Assembly: GCF_000701345.1 (NCBI RefSeq)
Contig: NZ_JNIJ01000029.1
Location: forward strand, 26,670-90,669
DNA length: 64,000 nt
Direction of reading: 5' to 3'
Source of the DNA: Bradyrhizobium sp. URHD0069
GTDB lineage: Bacteria; Pseudomonadota; Alphaproteobacteria; Rhizobiales; Xanthobacteraceae
The position numbers and the translations under genes are program-made. The notes under the pieces were generated by a model, which saw nothing but the letters and a program-made list of their open reading frames with translations, did not search any database and was not told the DNA's origin. Within the stretch, counting starts at the first letter, position 1. Each line of letters starts with the position of its first letter. This document shows positions 16,439 to 25,062 of this stretch, one piece after another.

Positions 16439-17728
16439 ATGACCGTTCTTATCGCCGGCGGCGGCATCGGCGGGCTGACGCTGGCGCTTAGCCTGCACCA
16501 GATCGGCATTCCCGCCAAAGTGTTCGAGAGCGTATCCGAGTTGAAGCCGCTCGGCCTCGGCGTCAACGTGCTGCCGCACGCGGTGCGCGAGCTGATCGAA
16601 CTGGGCCTGCTTAGCGAGCTTGACGCAGCAGGCGTGCAAACCAAAGAGCTCGCGTATTTTTCCAAGCACGGCAAGCCGATCTGGAGCGAGCCGCGCGGCA
16701 TCGAGGCGGGTTACAAATGGCCGCAATTCTCGATCCATCGCGGCACGCTGCAACAGATCCTGCTCGACGCCGCGATCGAACGATTGGGCGCTGAGAATAT
16801 TCTCACCGGCCATCATCTCAGCGGCTGGACCGAGACATCGGATGGCGTCCGCGCTGATTTCATCGATAAAGCCACCGGCAAATCGGCGGGCACCCATGAG
16901 GGCGTGCTGCTGATCGCGGCCGATGGCATCCATTCCGCGATCCGCGAAAAACTCTATCCGCAGGAAGGCCCGCCGATCTGGAACGGGCGCATCCTCTGGC
17001 GCGGCATCACGGCAAGCGATGCGTTCCTCTCCGGCCGCACCATGATCATGGCCGGCCACGAAATCCTGAAGTTCGTCTGCTACCCGATTTCCAAAGAAGC
17101 GGACGCCAACGGCAAGTATCAGATCAATTGGGTCGCCGAGCGGCACATGCAGCCGACCTACCAATGGCGCCGTGAGGACTACAACCGCACCGCAAAACTC
17201 GAAGAGTTCCTGCCGTGGTTCAAGGATTGGCGGTTCGACTGGCTGGACGTGGCAGGCCTGATCCGCAATTGCCCGCACGCATACGAATATCCGTTGGTCG
17301 ACCGCGATCCTGTCCCACAATGGACGTTCGGCCGCACCACCCTGATGGGCGATGCCGCGCATCCGATGTACCCGATCGGCTCCAACGGCGCGTCGCAGGC
17401 GATCCTCGACGCCCGCGTCATCACTCGCGAAATTCTGGCGCAGGGCGTGACCCACGCTGCGCTGGTCGCGTATGAAGCGGAGCGCCGGCCCGCCACTACT
17501 GATCTTGTCATGCTCAACCGGCGCAACGGGCCGGAGCAGGTGATGCAACTGGTCGAGGAACGCGCACCCGACGGGTACAACGTCGTCACGGACGTGCTGT
17601 CGCTTCAGGAACTCGAAGACATCGCCGCCAACTACAAGCGCGTCGCCGGCTTCCAGGTCGAAGCCCTCAACGCCAAGCCGCCGATTGTGCGGATTCCGAC
17701 CGGCGCGCCGCGGGTCAGCGCGGTCTAG
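16439..17728 (+). CDS. FAD-dependent monooxygenase (salicylate hydroxylase-like)
   Basis: This 429-residue flavoprotein has the three marks of group A hydroxylases: VLIAGGGIGGLTLAL for ADP binding (residues 4-18), the DG motif LLIAADGIHSAIREKL near 160, and the FAD ribityl motif LMGDAAHPMYPIGSNGASQA near 300. It should hydroxylate an aromatic or related substrate with NAD(P)H and O2; the substrate is unknown. A TTG two codons upstream is possible, but GAAGAGG lies 9 bp before the ATG at 16439. Adjacent LysR and thioesterase genes suggest a small catabolic unit. Confidence 0.92.
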   Translation: MTVLIAGGGIGGLTLALSLHQIGIPAKVFESVSELKPLGLGVNVLPHAVRELIELGLLSELDAAGVQTKELAYFSKHGKPIWSEPRGIEAGYKWPQFSIHRGTLQQILLDAAIERLGAENILTGHHLSGWTETSDGVRADFIDKATGKSAGTHEGVLLIAADGIHSAIREKLYPQEGPPIWNGRILWRGITASDAFLSGRTMIMAGHEILKFVCYPISKEADANGKYQINWVAERHMQPTYQWRREDYNRTAKLEEFLPWFKDWRFDWLDVAGLIRNCPHAYEYPLVDRDPVPQWTFGRTTLMGDAAHPMYPIGSNGASQAILDARVITREILAQGVTHAALVAYEAERRPATTDLVMLNRRNGPEQVMQLVEERAPDGYNVVTDVLSLQELEDIAANYKRVAGFQVEALNAKPPIVRIPTGAPRVSAV

Positions 17729-17744
17729 AGGCGGCGCAGCTCAA

Positions 17745-18164
17745 CTATCGAATTGCCTTCGCCGTTTCGACCAGGCGAGCGCTTGTGGTGGCCGTGGCGA
17801 GCACGGCGCCGTCCGCAGCCGTCAGCCTTCCCTCGACGAAGGCAATCGTCTTGCCAAGTTGCGTGACATTCGCCTCACCGACGATCGGCCCCGGCTTCGC
17901 CGGCGCCAGAAAATTGACGGTGATGGTGATGGTGGCCGTGTAGAGCCTTCCTTCGGTCATGACGAAGACGGCGGGGCCCATAGTGTCATCGAGCATGGCT
18001 GCGAGGATGCCGCCCTGGACGAAGCCGGCCGGATTGCAGAACTCTTTCTTGCCGTCGAAGCCAATCCGAACCCAACCCTGTTCGTGCCGGGCATCGAGCA
18101 AGCGCCAACCAAGCAATTTGGAAGATGGCGGCGCTTCGAGACGGTCGAGTGCGGTGCCAATCAT
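17745..18164 (-). CDS. PaaI-type hotdog thioesterase
   Basis: This 139-residue protein has a hotdog fold with the PaaI-like central segment FCNPAGFVQGGILAAMLDDTMGPA, where N and the D pair are catalytic or CoA-contacting in relatives, then TATITITVNFLAPAKPG. It probably hydrolyses an acyl-CoA. The ATG at 18164 (MIGTALDRLE) is chosen, with AAGG 5 bp upstream; a TTG seven codons earlier is an alternative. It is convergent with the monooxygenase gene. Confidence 0.88.
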   Translation of the reverse strand: MIGTALDRLEAPPSSKLLGWRLLDARHEQGWVRIGFDGKKEFCNPAGFVQGGILAAMLDDTMGPAVFVMTEGRLYTATITITVNFLAPAKPGPIVGEANVTQLGKTIAFVEGRLTAADGAVLATATTSARLVETAKAIR

Positions 18165-18197
18165 GGCCTTGCTCCGTTTGGCCAAGCCTTACTGCAA

Positions 18198-18225
18198 GCC
18201 TGCTGACAGCGTGGTGTCAGCAGGC
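18198..18225. other. Perfect 11-bp inverted repeat in divergent spacer
   Basis: The arms GCCTGCTGACA and TGTCAGCAGGC flank a 6-base loop (GCGTGG). It sits 34 bp upstream of the thioesterase start, between that gene and the DUF1905 gene. There is no T-run on either side, so an operator is more likely than a terminator. Confidence 0.6.
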
Positions 18226-18379
18226 ACGGGGTGCAACCGATCTCAGAGGTCCAGCCCTGCCTTGCGATCGGCCCCGATGCCAGCCTATCGTTGCGGCCAT
18301 GTCGCATCGTGTGACATCGATCCGGTCAACGCGGCGTGATGTTAGCGCCCTACATGTTTTCGTGCTTCGAGGCGAGAAA

Positions 18380-18691
18380 ATGCCTGCACCAACGCCTCAT
18401 CGATACAAGACACGAAGCAAGGTTTGGCTCTATGACGGGCCCGGAGCGTGGCATTTCATCACGCTGTCAGGCGAACAATCAAGCGAGATAGCCTGTCTTG
18501 CAGCACATTCCAGGAGCGCGTGGGGCTCGATCCGCGTGACCGCGACGATCGGCCGAACGAGTTGGAAAACATCGATCTTCCCAGACAAGAAACGCGGGGC
18601 CTACCTTCTCCCTCTCAAGGCCGCCGTTCGGACGAAAGAGAAGATCGAGCCAGGCAACACCGTCGCGGTTACGATTGAGCTGCTGACGTAA
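18380..18691 (+). CDS. DUF1905 domain protein
   Basis: This 103-residue protein starts MPAPTPHRYKTRSKVWLYDG and continues GAWHFITLSGEQSSEIA, SAWGSIRVTATIGRTSWKTSIFP and KRGAYLLPLKAAVRTKEKI, which is the DUF1905 pattern (a small beta-rich domain often fused to YdeI-like domains). Function is unknown. The frame is open upstream, but the ATG at 18380 begins the conserved domain. Its last 23 bp overlap the end of mutY, convergently. Confidence 0.8.
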   Translation: MPAPTPHRYKTRSKVWLYDGPGAWHFITLSGEQSSEIACLAAHSRSAWGSIRVTATIGRTSWKTSIFPDKKRGAYLLPLKAAVRTKEKIEPGNTVAVTIELLT

Positions 18692-19862
18692 CACCGTCCC
18701 GATCATGTTCGCGATCCGCATGCGGCGATCGGTCACCCAGCCCGTGCGAGATCACCTTGCGCATGACATTCGGCAGCGCTTCATCCCCAAGCGTCGAGAT
18801 CGGCACCCAGCGCATTCCCTCCGCCGCGCGGGCGCGGGTGGGAACGTTCGCCGTGTAGACCACAAGCTCCAGCGGAAAATGCGTGAAGACATGCGTGACG
18901 ACGCCCGCCTTGCGATGCCAGCGCGTATTGTCCTTCAAGGACGGCGCCTGCTCCAGCGCCGCCTTGTCGTCCTGCGCGGCCAGCCAGTGTGAGGTCGGCA
19001 CTTCGGTCATGCCGCCGAGCAGACCTTTTTCGTGACGGGTCCGGACTAAGAGCTCATTGCCGCGCGTGACCACGAATGCCGCACCTCGGCGCAGCGCGCC
19101 GGTTTTCTTCAGCGCTTTACGCGGAAAGGCCTCCTGATCGCTGCGCGCACGCGCCGCGCAGTCGTCGTTGATCGGGCACAGCGCGCAGGCCGGTTTCTTC
19201 GGCGTGCAGATCGAGGAGCCGAGATCCATCAGCGCCTGCGCGCTATCGCCGGCCCGCGACCCCGCGTCGCCGGCGCGGGTCGCGCCAAGCAGCGTGGTCG
19301 CGAGGCTTTGGATCAACGGCTTGGCTTGCGGCAGCAGCTCCTCGACGGCGAATAGCCGCGACACCACGCGCTCGATATTGCCGTCGACCGGCATGGTCCG
19401 GCGGCCGAAGGCGATTGCGGCAATTGCGGCTGCGGTATAGGGCCCGATTCCCGGGAGCGATCGCAGGCCTTCCTCTGTGTCGGGAAACACGCCGCCATGG
19501 TCGCGCCGCACCGCCACCGCGCAGGCGTGCAAATTCCGAGCCCGCGAATAATAGCCGAGCCCTGCCCACATCCGCAGCACATCGTCGAGCGATGCTCTGC
19601 CAAGCGCCTCGACATCAGGCCAGCGCGCGATGAATTTTTCGAAATAGGGCCCGACCGTTTTGACGCCGGTCTGCTGCAGCATAATTTCCGACAGCCAGAC
19701 CCGGTAGGGATCGGCCGGTTCGCCCGGCAGCGGCCGCCACGGTAGCCGGCGGCGATGACGGTCGTACCATGCGAGCAGCAGGGCCGGACGGGCGCTGGCC
19801 GCGTCATCATGATCGAAGGATGAAGCTTTCTTTCGCCTGATGGCCGCGCCTGATAAGGTCAT
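18669..19862 (-). CDS. mutY: A/G-specific adenine DNA glycosylase
   Basis: This 397-residue enzyme removes A opposite 8-oxoguanine. It has the helix-hairpin-helix region with EIMLQQTGVKTVGPYF, the LPGIGPYTAAAIAAIAFG motif with its downstream catalytic Asp in VDGNIERVVSRLF, the [4Fe-4S] cysteines CTPKKPACALCPINDDC (C-x6-C-x2-C-x5-C), and a C-terminal NUDIX-like domain (about 245-375) for 8-oxoG recognition. The ATG at 19862 is used; the ATG at 19880 lies in a dispersed repeat. It is divergent from the DUF721-dsbA-smc cluster. Confidence 0.96.
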   Translation of the reverse strand: MTLSGAAIRRKKASSFDHDDAASARPALLLAWYDRHRRRLPWRPLPGEPADPYRVWLSEIMLQQTGVKTVGPYFEKFIARWPDVEALGRASLDDVLRMWAGLGYYSRARNLHACAVAVRRDHGGVFPDTEEGLRSLPGIGPYTAAAIAAIAFGRRTMPVDGNIERVVSRLFAVEELLPQAKPLIQSLATTLLGATRAGDAGSRAGDSAQALMDLGSSICTPKKPACALCPINDDCAARARSDQEAFPRKALKKTGALRRGAAFVVTRGNELLVRTRHEKGLLGGMTEVPTSHWLAAQDDKAALEQAPSLKDNTRWHRKAGVVTHVFTHFPLELVVYTANVPTRARAAEGMRWVPISTLGDEALPNVMRKVISHGLGDRSPHADREHDRDGVTSAAQS

Positions 19863-19875
19863 GCGGCCATATAAC

Positions 19876-19968
19876 GTCATTCCGGGATGGACCGAAGATC
19901 TAGACCCGAAATCTCAAGAGGAAAACTTCGGCATTCCGGTTCGCGCGTTTCACGCGCCCCGGAATGAC
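19876..19968. repeat. Dispersed repeat, family B copy 2
   Basis: The ends are GTCATTCCGGGATGG and CCCCGGAATGAC, with a GCGCGTTTCACGCGC hairpin inside. It occupies the mutY/DUF721 divergent promoter region, so both promoters must lie in or around it. Confidence 0.85.
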
Positions 19969-20000
19969 TGGAAGACGGAATGACTGGAAGAAAAGACCCC

Positions 20001-20480
20001 ATGTCCAAACCCGGTCCGATCAGCGCGAAACCGCTTTCCGTCCTGCTCGGCGACGTGTTTTCCGACGCCTATGCCAAGCAGGGATTCGCGGCGCGCGAGC
20101 TGGTCACGCGCTGGGCTGAAATCGCCGGCCCAGAAATATCAGCCCATTCCGAGCCCCTGAAAATCCAATGGCCGAGGCCTGTGGAGGGGCAGCCGCAGGA
20201 ACCGGCGACGCTGGTGTTGCGGGTGGAGGGCCCGATGGCGCTGGAAATCCAGCACGCCTCCGATGTCATCCTGCAGCGGGTCAACCGTTTCTTCGGCTGG
20301 AGCGCGGTGGGGCGGCTGGCGCTGCGGCAGGCGCCGTTGTCGCGACGGAATCGGCCTGCGGCCTCGCGCGCCCCCGACGCGAAGGCGGTGGCGAAAGTTG
20401 CGGAAAGCCTGTCCTCCGTCGAGGACGAGGAATTGCGGGCCGCGCTGGCGCGGCTCGGCGCACAGATCAAGCGAAATTGA
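20001..20480 (+). CDS. DUF721 (DciA-like) protein
   Basis: This 159-residue protein has the DUF721 domain: residues about 10-100 with PLSVLLGDVFSDAYAKQGF, the tryptophan-centred ELVTRWAEIAGPEISAHSEP, and LVLRVEGPMALEIQH. DciA proteins of this family load or regulate the replicative helicase in bacteria lacking DnaC. That is known for some members and only inferred here. The ATG at 20001 follows GGAAGAAAAG; another ATG seven codons upstream is inferior. Confidence 0.85.
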   Translation: MSKPGPISAKPLSVLLGDVFSDAYAKQGFAARELVTRWAEIAGPEISAHSEPLKIQWPRPVEGQPQEPATLVLRVEGPMALEIQHASDVILQRVNRFFGWSAVGRLALRQAPLSRRNRPAASRAPDAKAVAKVAESLSSVEDEELRAALARLGAQIKRN

Positions 20481-20593
20481 GCCTGCCGCCGCGTTCGAGA
20501 GTCGCGGCCTGCCATTGCCACAATTGCCGTTTCAAGCTAGCGACAATAGTTCTTTGCGAGTCTGTTGGGGCGTGAGAGCGCCGGTTTTGGAGT

Positions 20594-21256
20594 ATGCCTT
20601 TGATCATCACGCGCCGCGCCTTCACCGCCGCCCTTACGCTGACGGGGCTTGCCGCTCTCACCGGCTTTTCGCCGCTGCGTCTGATCCCCGACGCGATGGC
20701 GCAAAGCGCATCCGATGTTGCCAAGCCGGTGTCGCTGCCGGACATGGCGCTCGGTCCAGCCAATGCGCCGGTGACCATCACCGAATATGCGTCGATGACT
20801 TGCCCGCATTGCGCAGCCTTCAATGAAAACGTGTTCCCGAAGATCAAGTCGGAATATATCGATACCGGCAAGGTGCGTTACGTGTTCCGCGAATTCCCGC
20901 TCGATATCAAGGCTGCGGCGGGTTCGATGCTGGCGCGCTGCATCGCCAAGGACGATGCCGGGAAATATTTCGCCGTGATTGACATGTTGTTCAGGCAGCA
21001 GAACGACTGGGTGACGAAAAATACCACCGAAACCCTGATACGGATTGGCAAACAGGCCGGGCTCAGCCAGCAGGCGGTCGAGACTTGCCTCAAGGATCAG
21101 GCGCTGCTCGACAAGATCGCCGCCGACCAAAAATTCGCCAGCGACGTGCTGAAGGTCAACTCGACGCCGACCTTTTTCATCAATGGCGAGATGATCAAGG
21201 GCGAGACCTCGTTCGAGGAATTCGATAAGCGGATCAAACCGCTGCTCAAGAGCTGA
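20594..21256 (+). CDS. DsbA-family thiol-disulfide oxidoreductase
   Basis: This 220-residue protein has a signal peptide (residues 1-36, containing TRRAF like a weak Tat motif and ending AMA before QS) followed by a DsbA/thioredoxin domain with active site CPHC in ASMTCPHCAAFNENVFP and the cis-Pro loop NSTPTFFINGEMIKGE. It acts on periplasmic protein thiols. It sits between DUF721 and smc, an order common in alphaproteobacteria, and a strong hairpin directly follows its stop. Confidence 0.93.
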   Translation: MPLIITRRAFTAALTLTGLAALTGFSPLRLIPDAMAQSASDVAKPVSLPDMALGPANAPVTITEYASMTCPHCAAFNENVFPKIKSEYIDTGKVRYVFREFPLDIKAAAGSMLARCIAKDDAGKYFAVIDMLFRQQNDWVTKNTTETLIRIGKQAGLSQQAVETCLKDQALLDKIAADQKFASDVLKVNSTPTFFINGEMIKGETSFEEFDKRIKPLLKS

Positions 21257-21258
21257 GT

Positions 21259-21288
21259 CTATGGTTCCCGGCGAGCCGGGAACCATAG
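21259..21288. terminator. Strong hairpin after dsbA
   Basis: Two perfect 14-bp arms, CTATGGTTCCCGGC and GCCGGGAACCATAG, are separated by only two bases. It starts 3 bp after the dsbA stop codon. No T-tract follows, so termination may be partial, leaving some readthrough into smc. Confidence 0.65.
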
Positions 21289-21471
21289 GGGCCACTAACC
21301 CCCGCAAAAGCCTTGGGAAAAGCCCCCGGCGACAGTTGCCCTCCGGCCCCGGCCTCGCCATTGTCGCGGCCATGAGAGTCGCCAGGAGCGACTCGCCCAC
21401 ACACCGACATTGCCTTCTATGGTATTGTCCCGGCAGGGAGATTCGCGACCTGCCAACAGAGAATCGTGTCC

Positions 21472-24400
21472 ATGAAGCTGACCCGCCTTCGCCTCCACGG
21501 TTTCAAGTCGTTCGTTGAACCCACCGACTTCATGATCGAACCCGGCCTCACCGGCGTGGTCGGACCGAACGGCTGTGGGAAGTCCAATCTGGTGGAGGCG
21601 TTGCGCTGGGCGATGGGCGAGACCTCGCACAAATCGCTGCGCGCCGCCGACATGGACGCGGTGATCTTTGCCGGTTCCGGCAATCGCCCATCGCGCAATC
21701 ACGCCGAAGTGGTGATGACGATCGACAATTCCGATCGCTCGGCGCCGGCGGCGGTGAACGACCGGGAGATTCTGGAAATCTCACGTCGGATCGAGCGCGA
21801 GGCGGGTTCGGTCTACCGCATCAACGGCCGCGACGTGCGCGCCCGCGACGTGCAGATCCTGTTTGCCGACGCCGCCACCGGTGCGCGCTCGCCGGCGCTG
21901 GTTCACCAGGGCAAGATCGGCGAGATCATTCAGGCCAAACCGGAACAGCGCCGACGCGTGCTGGAGGATGCCGCCGGCGTCGCCGGCCTTCACGCTCGCC
22001 GCCACGAAGCCGAATTGCGCCTCAAGGCCGCCGAAACCAATCTCACCCGCGTCGAGGACGTGATCGGGCAACTGGCCGGACAGATCGACGGGTTGAAGAA
22101 GCAGGCGCGGCAGGCGATCCGCTACCGTGAAGTCGCGGCCAAGGTGCGCAAGGCCGAGGCCATGCTGTTCCACCTGCGCTGGCTGGAGGCCAATTCCGAC
22201 GTCGCGGAAGCTGCCCGTACCCACGACCTCAGCGTCCGCGAGATGGCCGAACGTACCCGCGAACAGGCCGAAGCGGCCCGCATCCAGGCGGTGCGCGCTT
22301 CCGAACTGCCGGCGCTGCGCGAGGCCGAGGCGCGTGCCGCGGCTGGGCTGCAGCGGCTTACCAACGCGCGCGAAACGCTCGACCGCGAGGAAGAGCGCGC
22401 CAAGGAGCGTGTTGCCGAGCTCGATCGCCGGCTGACCCAATTTTCGGCCGATATCGCACGCGAGCAGCAGCAGACCTCCGATGCCGAGGTGGCGCTGCAA
22501 CGGCTCGATACCGAAGACTCGGAACTGAAAGAAGAAATCAAATCGCGCGTTGAAAAGCGCAGCGGCGTCGATGAGCGCGTGTCAGAGGCCGAGGCAACGC
22601 TGGCGAGCGCCGAACGGCTGTTCGCCGAACTGACGACTGTCCTCGCCGACCTCACCGCCAAGCGCAATCAGCTTGAGGCGAGCGTGCGCAGCCATCGCGA
22701 TCGGCTGGCGCGGCTCGATCAGGACATCGCCAATGTCGCAAGCGAGGAGCACAAGCTGGCGCAGGACACCAGCGCTCTGGGCGACCTCGCCGCCCTCGCT
22801 GAGGCCATGGAGACCGCGCAGCAGAATCTTGCGCAGTCCGAAACCGCAGCGCAGACTAGCGAAGGCGGCCATGCCGCCGCGCGGCAGAAGCTGGAATCGT
22901 CCCGCGGTCCGCTCAACGAAGCCGACAAGCGCGTGCAGCGGCTCGAGACCGAGGCCCGCACCATCTCGAAGCTCGTCAATGGCGAGACCAAGAATCTCTG
23001 GCCGCCGATCATCGACGGCGTCACCGTCGCCAAGGGCTATGAGAAGGCGCTCGGCGCCGCACTCGGCGACGATCTCGACGCGCCGGTCGATCCGTCGGCG
23101 CCGATGCGCTGGACCAATGCCGGCGTGACCGAGGGCGACCCGACTTTGCCCGACGGGGTCGAATCACTCGCGGCGCATGTCGATGCACCCTCCGAGCTGG
23201 CGCGCCGCCTCGCGCAGATCGGCGTCGTCGCCAGGGAGCGCGGCGCGGAGCTGGTATCACAGTTGAAAACCGGCCAGCGGCTGGTGTCGCGCGAGGGCGA
23301 CGTCTGGCGCTGGGACGGATTTGTCGCCGCCGCCCACGCGCCGACTGGCGCCGCGCGGCGTCTTGCCGAGCGCGCGCGGCTGGTCGATATCGAAAACGAA
23401 CTTGAGCAGGCTCGCATCGACGCCGCCGCCAAACGTCAGGCGCTGGAATCGGCCGAAGCCGAACTGAGGGCCGCATCCGCCGCGGAGACCGCCGCGCGCG
23501 ATTCCTGGCGTGCTGCGCAGCGCGAGGCCGACGCCGCGCGCGGGCGTCATGCCGATACCGAGCGCGAGATCAATCGCCACGTCGCGCGGAAATCGGCGCT
23601 GACCGAGGCCCACAGTCGCCTCAATGCCGATCGCGCCGAGGCGGATGGCGCGCATCAAAGCGCTATGGCGGCGCTTGCCGAATTGCCGCCGAGCCTCGAC
23701 ACCGAAACGAGGCTTGCGTCGGTTCGCTCCGACATCGACGGTCATCGTCGCCTTGCGGCGCAGGTACGCGCCGAAGCGCAGGCACTGGCGCGCGAAGCTG
23801 AACTGGCGGACCGCCGCGTGCAGGCGATCCTCGCCGAGCGGTCCGAATGGCAAAACCGCAAAGCGAGCGCGGCCTCGCAGATCGCCACCATCGAAGCCCG
23901 CCTCACCGAGGTCAAAGCCGAGCGCGCCGAGCTCGACAATGCGCCGGCAATATTCGCGGAAAAGCGCCGCGCGCTGATCAGCGAAATCGAATCGGCCGAA
24001 AATGCCCGCCGAATTGCTGCCGATGCGCTTGCGAGCGCCGAGAACGTGATGGCGGAAACCGACCGCGCCGCCAAGATTTCGCTCGAGGCGCTATCGAGCG
24101 CGCGCGAGGCTACCGCCCGCGCCGAGGAGCGCATGGATGGCGCCAAGCGCCGCCTCGCCGACGTCGAGCGCGAAATCCACGATATGCTGGAGGTCGAGCC
24201 GCAAGGCGTGGCCGGTCTCGCCGAGATCCAGGAAGGCGCGGAATTGCCGCCGCTTGCGGAGATCGAAGAGAGCCTTGAAAAACTGCGCCGCGACCGCGAG
24301 CGGATCGGCGCGGTCAATCTGCGCGCCGAGGAAGAGCTGCGCGAGGTCGAAGTCCAGCACACCTCGCTCACCACCGAGCGCGACGATCTGGTGGAAGCCA

Positions 24401-24936
24401 TCAAGCGCTTGCGCCAGGGCATCCAGAGCCTCAACCGCGAGGCGCGGGAACGCTTGCTGACTTCGTTCGAAATCGTGAACGGCCATTTCAAGCGGCTGTT
24501 CGTCGAATTGTTCGGCGGCGGCGAAGCCGCGCTGCATCTGATCGAAAGCGACGATCCGCTGGAGGCCGGGCTCGAAATCATCGCCAAGCCGCCCGGCAAG
24601 AAGCCGCAGACGCTGTCACTGTTGTCCGGCGGCGAGCAGGCGCTGACCGCGCTGGCACTGATCTTCGCGGTGTTCCTCACCAATCCGTCGCCGATCTGCG
24701 TGCTGGACGAGGTCGACGCGCCGCTTGACGATCACAATGTGGAGCGGTTCTGCAACCTTTTGCACGAGATGACTGCCTCGACCGAGACGCGCTTCATCAT
24801 CATCACGCACAATCCAATCACGATGGCGCGGATGAACCGGCTGTTCGGCGTCACCATGGCCGAACGCGGCGTGTCGCAACTTGTGTCGGTCGATCTCGAA
24901 GACGCGGTAAAGATTCTCGATCAGCATGTGGCGTAG
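21472..24936 (+). CDS. smc: Chromosome segregation protein SMC
   Basis: This 1154-residue condensin ATPase has Walker A GPNGCGKSNLVEALRWAMGE (residues about 30-50), a long N-terminal coiled coil, a hinge around residues 505-620, a second coiled coil very rich in Ala/Glu/Arg, then the ABC signature LSGGEQALTALAL and Walker B with D-loop VLDEVDAPLDDHNV near the C-terminus. The ATG at 21472 (MKLTRLRLHGFKSF) is the family start; a GTG two codons earlier is possible. It works with ScpAB in chromosome organisation; those genes are not in the window. Confidence 0.97.
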   Translation: MKLTRLRLHGFKSFVEPTDFMIEPGLTGVVGPNGCGKSNLVEALRWAMGETSHKSLRAADMDAVIFAGSGNRPSRNHAEVVMTIDNSDRSAPAAVNDREILEISRRIEREAGSVYRINGRDVRARDVQILFADAATGARSPALVHQGKIGEIIQAKPEQRRRVLEDAAGVAGLHARRHEAELRLKAAETNLTRVEDVIGQLAGQIDGLKKQARQAIRYREVAAKVRKAEAMLFHLRWLEANSDVAEAARTHDLSVREMAERTREQAEAARIQAVRASELPALREAEARAAAGLQRLTNARETLDREEERAKERVAELDRRLTQFSADIAREQQQTSDAEVALQRLDTEDSELKEEIKSRVEKRSGVDERVSEAEATLASAERLFAELTTVLADLTAKRNQLEASVRSHRDRLARLDQDIANVASEEHKLAQDTSALGDLAALAEAMETAQQNLAQSETAAQTSEGGHAAARQKLESSRGPLNEADKRVQRLETEARTISKLVNGETKNLWPPIIDGVTVAKGYEKALGAALGDDLDAPVDPSAPMRWTNAGVTEGDPTLPDGVESLAAHVDAPSELARRLAQIGVVARERGAELVSQLKTGQRLVSREGDVWRWDGFVAAAHAPTGAARRLAERARLVDIENELEQARIDAAAKRQALESAEAELRAASAAETAARDSWRAAQREADAARGRHADTEREINRHVARKSALTEAHSRLNADRAEADGAHQSAMAALAELPPSLDTETRLASVRSDIDGHRRLAAQVRAEAQALAREAELADRRVQAILAERSEWQNRKASAASQIATIEARLTEVKAERAELDNAPAIFAEKRRALISEIESAENARRIAADALASAENVMAETDRAAKISLEALSSAREATARAEERMDGAKRRLADVEREIHDMLEVEPQGVAGLAEIQEGAELPPLAEIEESLEKLRRDRERIGAVNLRAEEELREVEVQHTSLTTERDDLVEAIKRLRQGIQSLNREARERLLTSFEIVNGHFKRLFVELFGGGEAALHLIESDDPLEAGLEIIAKPPGKKPQTLSLLSGGEQALTALALIFAVFLTNPSPICVLDEVDAPLDDHNVERFCNLLHEMTASTETRFIIITHNPITMARMNRLFGVTMAERGVSQLVSVDLEDAVKILDQHVA

Positions 24937-24957
24937 TGCGTCGCCGCAATTATTGAT

Positions 24958-25055
24958 GTCATGGTCCGCGAAAGCGGATGATCCAGTACGCCGCCGCGTC
25001 TATATGACTCTCAATCGTCACTGAATACTGGATGCCCGCCTTCGCGGGGCATGAC
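24958..25055. repeat. Dispersed repeat, family C copy 1
   Basis: The ends are GTCATGGTCCGCGAAAGCGG and GCCTTCGCGGGGCATGAC, with internal GATCCAGTA and TACTGGATG arms. It forms an extended imperfect hairpin between smc and the Rsm22-like gene and stops 8 bp before the next start codon. A shorter related piece is at 28691-28718. Confidence 0.85.
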
Positions 25056-25062
25056 GCGATAG

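Noticed and set aside
16193..17548. 451-codon open frame antisense to the FAD monooxygenase gene
   Set aside because: The sense frame carries all three flavin hydroxylase motifs. The antisense frame has no family-like sequence and arises from high GC at third positions.
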